A stretch of DNA of 64,000 nt, taken from positions 11,263,064 to 11,327,063 of the forward strand of contig NC_051449.1 in assembly GCF_001649575.2 (NCBI RefSeq). Direction: 5' to 3'. Within the stretch, counting starts at the first letter, position 1, and each line of letters begins with the position of its first letter. The position numbers were made by a program, and so were the translations under genes. Under the pieces are notes generated by a model. The model saw only the letters and a program-made list of their open reading frames with translations, was not told where the DNA came from and ran no database searches. The DNA is from Kryptolebias marmoratus. Taxonomy: Eukaryota > Chordata > Actinopteri > Cyprinodontiformes > Rivulidae. Shown piece by piece: positions 1 through 13,922 of the stretch.

Positions 1-430
1 TGTAGGGGCTGGTGAGAAACAAACACAGATTAATCCAAATTTAGCCTAATATAAGCAAATCTGACTGAGTTATAGGCATTTTTGTATCTCTAAGATCAAT
101 AAGCTGTGGTGGCCATGACTCTAAGGGTCATCAGCTGTAGCCGTACGACCAGCCATTACTTCCTGAGAGTTTCTTTTAATTCGGTTTAGTGGTTTATGAC
201 AAACTTTAATAACCAACAGAGTGTCAAATCAAGCAATAACGCCAACATTTAAAGCAAATATATACCATGTGTAGCAGTTGGAGTATATGTTCTGACCGAC
301 TCTCAGCTACTACCACACCTAATTTAAAGTCTGCATCTGTAAAACTGGCAGACCTACGGCCATTTTTATGTTTGCTGATGTTGATTAGCCGTGGTGGCCA
401 TCTTAAATCGGGGTGACTCCAGGAGTCAGC
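1..430 (+). repeat. Dispersed repeat family A, copy 1 (left-truncated)
   Basis: The unit recurs at several places in this window. Its landmarks in order are a ctcagctactaccac block, a block like tcagtatctgtaaaa, ccatttttgtgtttgct, tagctgtggtggccatctt, a stretch near cattacttcctgagagttt, and an end like ttcatgagatattttgcta. Here parts of two successive units are seen, with ggtggccat near 108 and again near 392. No open frame is present. The family name is not known to me; it is an old non-autonomous interspersed repeat. Confidence 0.6.
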
Positions 431-2411
431 AGAGAGGGTTGTCTGTTAGCATTAACTCAGAGCTAAATGATGGTTCGGGATCGAAACAGCGCCGCTGCGG
501 GAGGCGACCCTGCGACCTTCCTGCTGCGAGGCTGCAGGTCCGACCGCTGCGCGCGAGAGAGTACAATGATTAAAATAAAAAGGAGAGCACAAAAAGAGCT
601 AATACAGCAGCAAAATAAAACAAAACCAGCAAATACAAAACGTGCACAAAAAACAAGAAGCAGAAGAGAGACAACCATCAACAATAATTATTCAAGAACA
701 TGTTTCACATAAATTAGATTTGGTGTTAGTTGTAATTAGCAGAAGATGTGTTATATTAGCCAATAACCTGCTAGGTTTGGGTCATTTCCTTAAAAACTTG
801 ACTTTCTGGATGGTTCTGTGAAACCATGAGGTTAGAACTGATTGATTTAATGAAATACAAACCATGTGATCATTTAAAGAGGGGAAAAATAAAGATTAAC
901 CGTGAATAACAACTAGAGGACAGTTTAATTATGACCCTGAGATAAAAATAACAAAAAATACACCTTCAGTCTACATAACTAGTGTTATATTTTCATGATT
1001 AAGCGCAGGTTAAGATGCACACTTTTATACCAGAGTGCCATTTCTTCTGCAAGTGATGCAGTTTATGTTAAAGACTTCAAGCTCAAGCTGACTGCAGAGG
1101 AAGCACAAGCGGCTGTAAAACAAAATGATTTTATAATCTATAATGAAACCGCTTGAATACTTGATTATTCAAAAGAAAAAAAGAAAGCTGCAGATATCTA
1201 ACATAAGTTTAAGAGTCCCTGAAGACAAAAAGAAATTGAACCAAAAAATTCTTTACTTCATAAAGTCTCCCACTCCCAATATTCCCTTATTTTTCACCAG
1301 AAACGTTGTTGTCTCTGTCACGATTCAATCTGCAGCGCACTCCCCACTCGCTGTATAATACCTAGTTAAAGCCAGCAGGGTGTGAAATGGTATTTGAAAA
1401 TAAATGAAACTGACTATGAAACAGTGGAGTTGGGAGATATTGCCATGTCAAGATGACAGACAAGTCGTGGAATGGAGCAAAAAAGTTATTATCCCAACGA
1501 ACAGCGAGGCTGGATTAAATATAACCCGTGATGCTTGGCGCTGCTCTGCCTTCGCCCTCGCCAGAGCGACGGAGACAACTCCGACCAGAATCCGGCAAAC
1601 GCAGCAGCTTCTGTGTGCATCATTCCGACGACTGATTGTTCCTTCATGCTGCGAAGCCAATAAGTGTTATTGCAAATTGTTTCCCTAATGATGCTCCACA
1701 TGAAGAACCCTGGAAGGAGCTTCAGAGGAACACGGCCCCTCGGCGCTCCCCGGCCTGATTTACAGCCGGACTGACGAGGCACAGAGGACATGCCGGGCAT
1801 TGAAATTTTGACAAATTTGTCGGCGGCCCCTATTAATTTTTAAAGCTGAGTGTTGTCTTGTGGTTTGGAGGGGGTGATGATATACGACGGCCGTGGGATT
1901 GCAGAGGTTAGAGCCTAATTGAAGGCTGAGGGGTGAAGGTGGAAGGAGTGTGGAAGGTCCTTCATCAGCCTCTGAGCTGAGTGACCAGGACAAAATCTGC
2001 ACCCTAAACGATCCCTACTTGAAAGGAAAGACAAAACACGTCACTTGCCAGAGTTAGAAATCGCTCCGTGATGGATGGTGAGAAAAGAAACGACTGCATC
2101 CAGCCCTGTCAGTTCAGACGCTTTCATCTAACAAAGCAGATTGTTTTTCTAACCAGATCCTTTCAATTCAATTCTGAGGGGTTGCCATTTAAGTCACCAG
2201 CTGGGCCAAATACTGGTTTTGTTTTTTGGTTTTTTACACAAGCAGTTGCCGCCCTCTGCTGGAAACACAGGGTTTGAGTTTGTGCACCCTCTCCGTTTGA
2301 TTCAGCTAAATGTAAAGAAGCATAAAACTTGCTGCTGTGTTGTTTTAACTTGATGGAAATGACATCAGCGGAGCCGTGCAGAGAATTAGATCTGCGCTAC
2401 AAAAAGAGTGT
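431..2411. other. Intergenic DNA, no gene recognised
   Basis: Mostly AT-rich sequence. A short CpG-dense patch lies at about 477-562. Short open frames at 1,404-1,688 and 1,489-1,800 lie on opposite strands and have neither splice context nor a recognisable domain. I see no supported gene here. Confidence 0.5.
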
Positions 2412-2419
2412 GGTGCTGC

Positions 2420-2632
2420 CAGGGGTGGAAATTAAAAATTTTGTCCACCAGGCTCGACGTAACAGCAGCAACTCGAGCACATTACTGCCCCCTATATGTC
2501 AAGATGACAAATAACACCTTTTCTGTTCAAATTGCCAACCCGCCACAGTGGCGTGTGTGTTGATCAAATTCACCCGCCACTTCAAATATTTACCCGCATT
2601 TGGCGGGTGGTGGGTGCTAATTTCCACCCCTG
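2420..2632. mobile_element. hAT-type MITE, 213 bp, with intact terminal repeats and target duplication
   Basis: The left end caggggtggaaatta (2420-2434) and the right end taatttccacccctg (2618-2632) are perfect 15-bp inverted repeats. They are flanked by an identical 8-bp direct repeat ggtgctgc at 2412-2419 and 2633-2640. An 8-bp target duplication with CAG...CTG ends is typical of hAT elements. There is no coding capacity, so it is non-autonomous. Perfect ends suggest a fairly recent insertion. Confidence 0.9.
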
Positions 2633-2640
2633 GGTGCTGC

Positions 2641-5600
2641 AGTTTTATTATCTTAAGATAATAAAGCTGATGCAGACTGTTTTTTACCAAGCAGTCACTA
2701 TGGCTACAACTAGTTTTAACTTATTGATGCATTTCATTCATTAAAGTAATGATTTTTGTTGTATTTAGCTAAATGTCATGGTCAGTAGTTACTCTGGCTT
2801 TCTTTAGATTTATCTAAGTTGATTTCTTTTTATTTTATTTTAATGCTTTTTTACTCATTGTCTGTCCATTTCCTGTATCTGATCAAGACATCATATTGTT
2901 CACTGTGTATTTAAGAAAAAATAAGGAATTGGACACGTGGAGGGTTAAAAGCAGAAAGCCTAAAACAAACTATCTACAGCAGATAAACAGACCTGAGAGC
3001 TGCCGCTAAAATATTGTTTTCTGTCAGTCAGGCTGTGTTTTCTTTGCTGTTTTTCACAGATTCGTTTAATAAAGTCAGAACAAATTGTGTCTCTGTGACA
3101 AGCTGCTGAGAACAAAGAGCCTAAAGACTTTTTTTTGTTAACTTTTCTGTCACATGAAGACACAACACAGGTTGATCCCTTGAACTGAGGAGCCTTCTTT
3201 ATGCCTGAATGATTCATAGGTGAGAGTTAAGGGGCTTAACGGATGAAAGCGGCCTGGTCCTGGACTCAAACTGAGCGAAGAAGCAGACAAAGTCTAAAGA
3301 AAAAAACACCCTGAAGTGAACAAGAGCAACTCTGGTTCCTTGGAAGCAAAACCAAAAAAACCAAAGTCAGCAATGACTCATGACTCAACTTTTTTTTAAC
3401 AACAGCAGGCATGAAATGAATTACTGAGGTGAAAAAAGGACGTTCCAAACATCTCTTTCTTTTTTATTACACCCTGAAACACTTCCAGCAGTTTGCCTGA
3501 TAGAGATTGTTCACGTAAACCCACTCATTTTACAGGTACGGGAAACACACTAAGCATGAACTTGGTGAACTTTTGCCACATTGTTGTTTCCCAAAGCTTC
3601 TCCCACTCGTGTTCCTCCGTTCCTCAGTCCTCCTCCCTCTTTAAACATGAGGTATCGGATGACAGAAAACTCCCAACAGACTGGTGAAGCAGCTTGCGCC
3701 GAGCCCTCGGGGAAACTTGACACTGAGTAATGTGCGCCAGCTCGCCGCTGTTCTGTCTGTTTGAGCACGCAGGGCGGCTTTCCCAAGGCCGAGGAGTTTC
3801 ACAGGGACGGCGGTGTACTTGTGACCCGCTCCCTGAAAGGTGCCGGTCCTGATCTGAAGTGCGTCCCGATAAAAGTGGGTTTTAATGGCACAGAGCCGTA
3901 CACAGGAAAGAGTCAGATTAGAAATGGACAAAGGCGGAAGAGGTTTTTTGTTTGGATGTGAGAAGAGTTTGTTTTTTGGTGTTTAAGGGACCAACTGATA
4001 CAAAACCTGGGAACAATGCAGGGAATGTTTTTAGGGAGTAAAATGTTAGAAAAGCAAAGCATTAAACCATATCAGCTACAGTACATTCTGCTACATGAGC
4101 GTGCACTGCAATAAAGCGTAACAATGCAACCATACTGCTTTTATTCCAAGTAAAACACTTTTTTGTTAAAAAATAAAATGAAAAACTTACATGTGCACTG
4201 AATGATCTGGTCGATAAATTCAGCACATTTTCTTCATAATATCACTGAGCACCACTTTTTCTTTAGTGTATCCTTTATTGCTGAGCCACTTCACCAACAT
4301 TTAACTGGTCAATTAGCGTAAATTTAACACAGACTTGTGCACAATGCTTGGCAAACACCCTCACTATTAGGTGACTGTTTTCCCACTTAATACCCAAATT
4401 TTGCAGAATTATGAGAGACAACTTTCATCAACTCTCAGGATTCCAAAAGTTTAAACATATTGTCTTTTCTCTGCCTCTGTTTACATTTAATAAAGTGAGG
4501 GAAAATAGTAGGATGTATTCATAAGAAGTTCAATAAAGACAGACACTGCAAGATTTAAACAACTCCAACAATAATATGATGAGTGTGTCAGCAGCACTGA
4601 AGCTACAGATAGGTTAGGTGCTTCATCTAATGCATTTGTTTCTGACTATATTTTATGCTTTATCAATTACATTTCTTAAATGTCATACTTTCATGTTGAG
4701 ATATATAAAAAAACACTTCAGTATCTTGGTTGGTAAACACAGAAGTGACAAAAAAAAGACACAAAAATGAAAAAGGCTGTGCTCGTGTACTAATATTTAG
4801 TCACACAAATAGAGAAAATCCATAAAGATGGCTTTGGAATTTGACATTTTCTTCTAATTTAAAACAAGGTTTGGTTGTGGTTTATCTAAATTAGATGGTA
4901 AAAGTTAAAAAAAGTCCCTCCTAGTCTTGCTGACTGCTCCAAAGATCCTGATCCGAGGATCAGCTCCTGATACCTGCTAACATCTTTTCTCTTTGTTTGT
5001 TCAGGAGCTGCAAGATGCAGCTGCTCAAATGGTGTGTCGACTCAAAAGAGGGAAATCTAATTTCTTGTCGATATTCGTGGTGAAGAGAGCAAAACCGATG
5101 CAGTAAATTCACCCTTTCAATCCAGGACACAACACTGCCGAAGGGACGCTGTGACACAGACAGGAAGCGGGTCTGAGTGGGACAACACACAGTTACACTG
5201 CAACTCGTGCAACTTTAGGGAATTGCTAAAATTTGAATTTAAACCTCAAAGGATCTACTGTATTTTGAGGGGTCTTTTACATGACATCAGCTGCTGAAAA
5301 TGCAGAACCTGCAGTAACTCCGACAGCTTTCCCGCAGATCCTATCTTCAACTCGGGTCTCCCGATATTACCATAATCAACCATTTTCATCAACCCTACGG
5401 CTGCAATGATCAACATTATGGGACTGATCAGCAGAAATGAAATGAACAGCTGTAATAAAAAGACAGTCTGGTGGAAACTTCACTGATGTGAGAACTGATG
5501 ATTGTTTTATTCCACTATGAGACATTTCAGGTTCTGGCATTTATTTGCTCAGTAAAACAGTCAACTAAAGATCATACTTCATTCTTTACATCTGGCTAAT

Positions 5601-6950
5601 AATGTTATTTGTCCCAGTACGACAGGAATGTTTTGACCACCTGGGGCTGTTACGATCATGAGTTTTATTTGGGGGAAATTGATTAGTTTCACAAAAATGT
5701 CTTTTTCTGCTCGTTTTATACCTCTGTTAGTTTTAGAGCGGGTTCCTTTTTGTTGAAACACAAACATTCAACAGCGATTTAGAGCTTTGAAACAGGGTTG
5801 GAAACAGAACCGTGCAGACAAACTGCAGGGCGTGTGGCTGCAGAGGAGGAGTGCAGGCCTCATTAATACACCTGCGCTGGGCTCCTCTCTAAATGTCTGC
5901 AGGGAGGCAGACCTGGGTCCTGACAGACTGGCTCACACCAGGACCAACACAGGAACCAGGTTTCCTCTGAAACAACCCACACCTGAACTTGTTACTGACT
6001 GCGTTTGCAATCTCAAAACTCAACTCTGCAAAACCAAGTAAGCAAGCTAAAATGTCTTAAATCAAATATGCGTGTAAATGGACTTCGTTTTTTTTTTTTT
6101 AAATGTCCTTATTATATTTTTCAAACATTTCACTTATGTAGGTGAAAGTGTCTAATTTTCCTGTTCTGCTGGTTCATAACTTTGTTCATTTTAAACATTC
6201 ATTGCATATATGTGGTGTGCTTTTAAATGTCTTGGAGAGGTTAAATACCCTGTCAGACAACTACTACTGATGTGAGCAGGCAGCTTAGGGTAAAGCACCA
6301 TTTCCCTGTCATATATGTATATTTCTCTTAAAGTACACTTCTGTTAACCCAAGTCACATATCTATCAGTCTTTGCTATTAGGAATCAGACAGTTTATTTT
6401 TTTTAAAAGCAGCTTAACCAACACAAGTCCTGCTAAAACATTGCAGTTTGTGAGCTAGCAGTGGCTTCAAATAGTCTAAAATGCTCAAAGTGTGAAGGTT
6501 TATCACTGAGATGGTAATAATTTTAATTGTTTGTTAGCCCACTAGCTTTTCCTTTAATAAACTTGTAAAATAAATATTATTTTTGAACTAGTTTTAGGCT
6601 AAACCGGTGAAAAAGTGGCGATAAATCTGTAATGTAGAATGGATTTCTGCGCAGTGATGTTTTGAAAATATGAATTATTTCATCATATTTTTGTCAGAAA
6701 GTTGACTCTCATTGAAACCAGCTGCAGTTCTGGTTTCGGCCACGCGGTGGCGCCTCGGACTCACCGGGACGGGAAGTTGTGCCACGTTTTGTCCCACTGA
6801 ATCCGTCTCCGAGCCGCGTTTGTTGCATCCCGATGTCCCTTCCTTTTTGTTTCTGGCCTCTCTTTAATCGGGACCCTTCAGAATACGTGATTTTATTCAT
6901 TCATTTCATTTTTAAACCGAGTTAAAGCTCCCCTCCCGGCGGCTCAGGTG
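2641..6950. other. Intergenic DNA upstream of glul, no gene recognised
   Basis: AT-rich single-copy-looking sequence with scattered homopolymer runs. Open frames are short and overlap on both strands. The last few hundred bases (from about 6,720) become CpG-rich toward the glutamine synthetase promoter. Distal regulatory elements could be present but cannot be identified by eye. Confidence 0.5.
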
Positions 6951-6959
6951 CTGTCCTCG

Positions 6960-7044
6960 CGGCCTCTCCTCCCTCCGACCAATCAGAGCGCCGCGACGGC
7001 CCCTTCCTGCTCTTATAAATGCGGCTCGCTCTGGGGAAAGCTCC
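6960..7044 (+). promoter_or_regulatory. glul: glul core promoter (CCAAT box and TATA box)
   Basis: A CCAAT box lies at 6979-6983 and a TATAAA box at 7014-7019, about 31 bp apart in GC-rich sequence. A TATA box here predicts transcription starting near 7,045. That is upstream of a plausible 5' UTR exon and of the glutamine synthetase start codon at 7,809. The start site itself is inferred. Confidence 0.7.
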
Positions 7045-7143
7045 GGTACCGGAGAATGAGAGAGACACAAGCGAACCAGCACCGAACGACACACTGGACC
7101 TGCCCGTCCTGTAGTTTTTATTTCAATTTCTTTGTTCATCCAG
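7045..7143 (+). other. glul: Probable 5' UTR exon of glul
   Basis: The sequence downstream of the TATA box ends at a good splice donor (ccag|gtaact, GT at 7144-7145). The coding exon's acceptor is ttcag at 7781-7785, which leaves a 5' UTR intron of about 640 bp. A second strong acceptor after a long T run (near 7,195) could define an alternative leader exon. The 5' end is estimated from the TATA position. Confidence 0.55.
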
Positions 7144-7808
7144 GTAACTTCGCCTCCTTCTTCTTCTTCTCTGCTTGTGATCTTTTTTTTTTCAGGCACG
7201 CGGTCGGACAGGACAGGAGCGCAGCTTGAACTCTCTGAACCAGACTTTTTTTATTTATGTTTTATTTTCCACTGATGGAGACTGAGTCAGTTCCAGTTTA
7301 ACCTGGTCCTTTTGTTTGTAGAGACAGCCTCTTATTTTTAGACGCTCCTAACCTGATGTTGATTGTTATTTATTTATTTTTCCATTGTAGTATTTAGTAA
7401 ATTAGAACCAGGAAGGAGATGATGTAATGCAGTCCTCATCAGTAATCATTGCAACATGATGTAGATAGACATTGTTTCCCATCTGTGATGAATCCTCTGA
7501 TGGCTCTCTGTCTCCAGGGTTTAAATTTAATCTCGTCAATCCACACAGTCGACCTGGTTTTATTTCTTTGCCACGATGGGGAAATGTGCCTTTTTATTTT
7601 TTTACATCCTCGGTAGTTTTTATCCCCATCCCCCCTTCTGGAAAAAAACAAAACAGTGGCGCTGTTTTTTGGGGGGGTGTTGTGCGCGCCCCCCTCCTCC
7701 TCTCCAACCTCCCCCGTTACGCAACATGTGGTCCACTGCGCACCGCCGCCGTCTCATACCTTCTCTGCTCTCTCCTGGCTTTCAGGTGTGTTATAGTAGC
7801 GGAGCGAG

Positions 7809-9553
<1,745 letters not shown>

Positions 9554-9940
9554 ACCTCCTTCCCTCCCCCTCAACTCATGGACTGACTATTTCCCTCCCA
9601 ACTTTCGTTGATTTTAACTAGTACTGTATTTTTTTTGTTTGTTTGTTTTCCTCTCTCTCTCTCTCCCACTAAGATGATTTTAACTCACAATGCTAATGGT
9701 TTCAAGTTGGCTGGTCAACTTAAAAATGTGACGCCGTAACGAGGTTCCTGGAAGTTTTGAGCTGGTAACGTCAGGGTACATCTTTCTCTGCATCTTTAGC
9801 AGGGATCGACTTTTATAAAAAGCCGTTTTTATAACCCATGTCATTCCCTTTTTTTTTTTTGTTGTCTGTGTGTGACTAAAACTAAAGCACAAGGACACTG
9901 CAGAGTAGGGCTGCTACGACTGGACGACGACATGTAAAGT

Positions 9941-9946
9941 AATAAA
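9941..9946 (+). terminator. glul: Candidate polyadenylation signal of glul
   Basis: AATAAA lies 388 bp after the stop codon at 9551-9553, giving a 3' UTR of about 400 bp. Use of further downstream sites cannot be excluded. Confidence 0.55.
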
Positions 9947-9969
9947 TGTGATTAGTTCATGTATTGTTA

Positions 9970-11764
9970 ATGTGTTGACTTTTCAGCTGTCCGGTCTTCA
10001 ATGTTACTAATGCTTTCATTTTTTAAATTTTCTTTTTTTTTTTTTTTTTGGAGATGTCTTCAAATTCTGACACATTAAGTCAACTTTGTACGGTATACTC
10101 GTAGATGTCTCGGTCATAAGTTGTTCATAATGTGGTGCATCGTTAAATAATGCCATTTGTAGATTTCCTCGAGGAGTTTTATCCTTTCATTTTTTTTCTT
10201 TTTTGTTAACTACAATACTGTAACGCCACCTGATTTGGTGAAACCCTGCGTTTTACTGAACCTGGTGTTTTTTATTGATACACTTAAAACATTTATTTTT
10301 ATCACAACACGTCTGTCTGACTCTTGACTTTTAGGACTCCGATGACTCGTTCTGTTCGAGTTTTTAGTTTTAAATCTGGTAAATAAGTGACAACTTCAGC
10401 TAAAACAGATGTGTTAGTTTGACTCCCTAAACGTGTCTAATTAACTACTTTTCCTCCAAAGTGATGTTAACCTCCTGCTACCAAACCGTGTTTAACTTTT
10501 TAAACAAATCATTTCAGCAGTTGAGCTTAAGTTAGCTGTTAAATGTACGCATCAACTTTTTGCTAGCTTTCTGTAGACTGAGTCATTTATGCATTTAAGG
10601 ATATTTTTACCGACTCACTGTAAATCTTGCACTAAAAAGGAACAAAACGAGGAACATAATGGTTACTAGTTGGCATCAGAAGTAGTCCAGGCTGCTCTCC
10701 AGATTGCAGAGTAACAGCTTCAGTTTGCAAAAGCTGTTGAAACAGCTGGTGCAGCAGGATTTTATGGTAAACCGTAAACAGTGGTGAAGCGAACTGCACC
10801 CAAAGGTAACCAGTAAAGATTTTTTTTTTTAACAGGCTGTGCTTTCTTTTGCCAAGAGCACGCTGTAGTGTCAGCCTGTCATATGGCTCGTGCCGTGCCA
10901 AAAGCTCAACAGCAGCTTTGTTCTGTTGGGTTTTTTTTTTTTTTTAGGAGCTCGTGGGTTGTAACTGGAAAGTGGTGCACTCACGAGATGGTTATTAAAC
11001 TCCATCGCTGCAGCAGGCCCCGGGGCCGGTATTCCTTGAAGTGCGGGTGTCAAACTGCTTCCCAGCCAGGACTGATTGTTACGGCTGAGAACCGGCTATT
11101 TTGTCTGTGTCCCCGTTGGTTTAGGAGAACAAAAACAAGGCGAGTTTTCGACTTTTAGGAGCTCGAGCTGAGAGCCCGCTTGGTGCTGTGGCTTTAAGAT
11201 TCCCTGACGCCGCAGCGTACTTTCTGTCCTCACATCTAGGGCTGGACTTGTCGGTCTGAGGACTTTTTGTTTTGAAACAGGGAGAAGTGAGATTACTCGG
11301 CCGAATACCGTGCTCCTCTTTACGTGACATAAACATGTACCTCCTTTGTGCTCTATCTTTCTTTTTTTTAGGGGGGGAAGGGCCAGAGAGTTTGTTTCTG
11401 AGACCTTTCCCCTACATCCCAGCCACACGCTCGTAGTTGGCCTGCTGGTTGGCCTCGCCTGGAACAAGTTAACCAATCGGAAGGGAAGAGGGCAGGTTTG
11501 TTCCCATGTCAGGGAGGATGGCTGGTCTGCAGCCAGCAAATCCACTCAAAACCTTTTGTTTTGTTGGTTCTTTTTCTTCTGGGCCATCGTGAACTCAAAC
11601 ACTCTGTACTCTTCACCTGTTGTGAGCATGCCATTGCTTGAGCCCCAGACTCTGTTAATAGACTGCTGAGTGAATCATGCAGGCAGCAGTGAATCAAAAC
11701 AAACAAAAAAAAGTCACTGAGATTAAAATCTTTTAGTTTTTCCCATTTTTTTAGTACACTAAAT
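9970..11764. other. Intergenic DNA downstream of glul
   Basis: T-rich runs (for example near 10,030 and 10,930) and unassigned sequence. Open frames on both strands overlap each other at 10,870-11,700 and show no domain or splice support. It may include an extended glul 3' UTR. Confidence 0.45.
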
Positions 11765-12312
11765 TATAGGTTAAAGCTGAAATGTTGGTGTTCAGCACTG
11801 ATTTTTGCTCAGTATCTGTAAAAATGACTGATTTATAACCATTTCAGTCATAGCTGAAGTTGATTAGCTGTGGTGGCCATCTTGATTGGACTGACTTCAA
11901 ACCTTAATCACTCATAGAGGTACATCCAATCATTACTTGCTGAAGTTTTCATTAAAATCCGCGAGGTGGTTTGTGAGATATTTTGCTAATAGACAAACAG
12001 GGTGCACTCCAGCAGTTAATGCTGAAGTTTTAAGCAAAGATCTTGAGCAATGAGCAGCACTTGGAGTTTGTGTTGGAGCATGTGACTCTCAGCTGTTACC
12101 AGATCAAATTTTAGCACAGTATCTGTAAAATTGACTGAGTGTGAGGTGGTTTTGTGTTTTTTACATTCAGTAAGCTGTGGCTGCCGTGTTGAATTGGATT
12201 TGCTCCAGAAGTTAATCACTTGTAAATGTGCGTTCAATAATTATTTCCTGAAAGTTTCATTAAAATCCATCCGGTGCTTCATTAGATATTTGGCTAACAG
12301 ACAGGCAGAAGT
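11765..12312 (+). repeat. Dispersed repeat family A, copy 2 (two monomers)
   Basis: Two head-to-tail units about 310 bp apart. Each carries the tctgtaaaa...gactga block, an agctgtgg(t/c)(g/t)gcc block (about 11,867 and 12,174), ttcattaaaatcc, and an end like gatatttt/ggctaa(c/t)agacag. The layout matches copies 1, 6 and 7. Confidence 0.65.
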
Positions 12313-12492
12313 AAAAGCATTAGTGCCTGGCTACGCCTCTCGATGGAAGGGCGTTAATGATACCTCGGTCAAGGATCTGAAAACCCGTGTAAAAACAATC
12401 TGCCACTCACTCTCAGACCAGACTTTCAAGTATAACTGAGACGCTCAAAAGCAAACAGGGACACGGTGTTCTTTTCCCCAAGATGACGAGTC

Positions 12493-12524
12493 ATGCCTAG
12501 CCACGACGAGTCATGGTTAGGCAT
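12493..12524. repeat. Short inverted repeat (10-bp stem, 12-base loop)
   Basis: atgcctagcc (12493-12502) can pair with ggttaggcat (12515-12524), with one G-T pair. The loop includes gagtcat, and the motif acgag(t/c)ca occurs three times between 12,486 and 12,533. Confidence 0.6.
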
Positions 12525-12570
12525 AACGAGCCATTGGGCGTTCTGTTTTTTCCTAAAGCGTGCTGCAGCG

Positions 12571-12628
12571 CCCCCCCCCACCCCCCCNNNNNNNNNNNNN
12601 NNNNNNNNNNCACACACACACACACACC
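12571..12628. repeat. C-run, 23-N assembly gap (12588-12610) and (CA)n microsatellite
   Basis: A cytosine-rich run ends directly in 23 unknown bases, followed by a CA dinucleotide tract. The gap lies within low-complexity DNA, so the true length here is unknown. Apparent open frames crossing it are meaningless. Confidence 0.95.
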
Positions 12629-13922
12629 GCTACCCTCCTCCGAATAAAATCTCTCTCGCTTCAAAGCTCAAACCGGGGGTTCCATTTGCATGCAGGATCC
12701 AAACCTCCTCCTGCCTGGGAAGCTGGAGCGACCGGAGGGTGGATGGGGGGGGGGTTCCGGACAAAGGATGTAGAGGGATGCTGCCCTGTTGCTATGACAA
12801 CCACCGAAATGTACAGGCTGGATCGTGGTACCACTTGTGTATGTGTGTGTGTGGGAGAAAGAAAAAACACACACATCCAAGTTATGTAAGTGATAAGAAA
12901 AAAAATATGAAACAGGGTCTAAAAAGTGGCGCTGTGCAATGTTTCCACAAACAGCTTTTAAGATTCTAGTCAGCGTGCGTGCTTTCACACGATGTCATCA
13001 AACCATTTTGGTTTTTAACACGTCCTGACGAAAAAAAACAACTGAGATTTTCTGATCTGTTGCTAAACGGCAGGGACAAACCGCATCACGTTTGGACCCC
13101 CTTATCGGTGCGTGCGTCCCCCAAAACCCCTCTGCCACCGCGTTGTTGTTGTTGTGTAACACATCATGATGCTGCTTCAGACCAGACCTGACTCCTCTTC
13201 AAACAAGAGGAAGAGGTCCACGCATGACAGTCATGACTGATGAAGTGTGTGAAACAGCTCTGACACAAAAGAAAAAGAAATGTTTTCTTTTTTTTTAATT
13301 ATTTTGGGCAAAATGTTGCATAAGAAAAACTGCAGCGATCGAGCGGAGATGTCAGCAAAGGACAAAACAGTCTCTCAGCCTATTTTTCAGGACAGAAGCA
13401 AAAATAATCCAATTATAGAGTGAAAGACAGCATGGGATGAGTTACCTGGAATGGGGTCTGAACTGGTTTGCAGAAAATTGGAGACAAAACTTCATTTTTT
13501 TCTGTGAATATTGATCTATCATGACTAAATCTGTTTTTTCTTGGGTATCTTCAACCTTTCTGTGTTTAAAATGTTCATTTTTACCTGATTTTCCCTCTAG
13601 CTGAAGCTGCTTGTTTCTCACAAACATCTTCTGCAAAACCAGAACACAAAACATGTGTGTGTGTGTGTGTGTGTGTTTGTGCAGTTTTCTGACACAGGCA
13701 AAATCTGCATGATTATTGGAGTTTCCCCATTGGCTGAGTGCCCTGGTGTGATTGGGTTGATGGCGGACGTCCTTGTGTCACTCAGATCTACCTCCGCTGT
13801 GATTGGTCCAGCTGTTTCATGACACAGTGACACAGTTCTTTAGACTGAACTGCTGCAGCTCACATACAGCTGCTTAAAGCGCAGACCGTCTGAACGGATG
13901 AGGTTGTTTCTTTATACAACCG
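12629..13922. other. Intergenic DNA with a (TG)n microsatellite
   Basis: No gene is recognised. It contains a G run near 12,745, short TG and CA tracts near 12,835-12,875, and a TG microsatellite at about 13,653-13,677. The rest is unassigned. Confidence 0.5.

Noticed and set aside
12426..12969. Open frames spanning the N gap
   Set aside because: They include unknown bases and low-complexity CA/C tracts, so the translations are artefacts.
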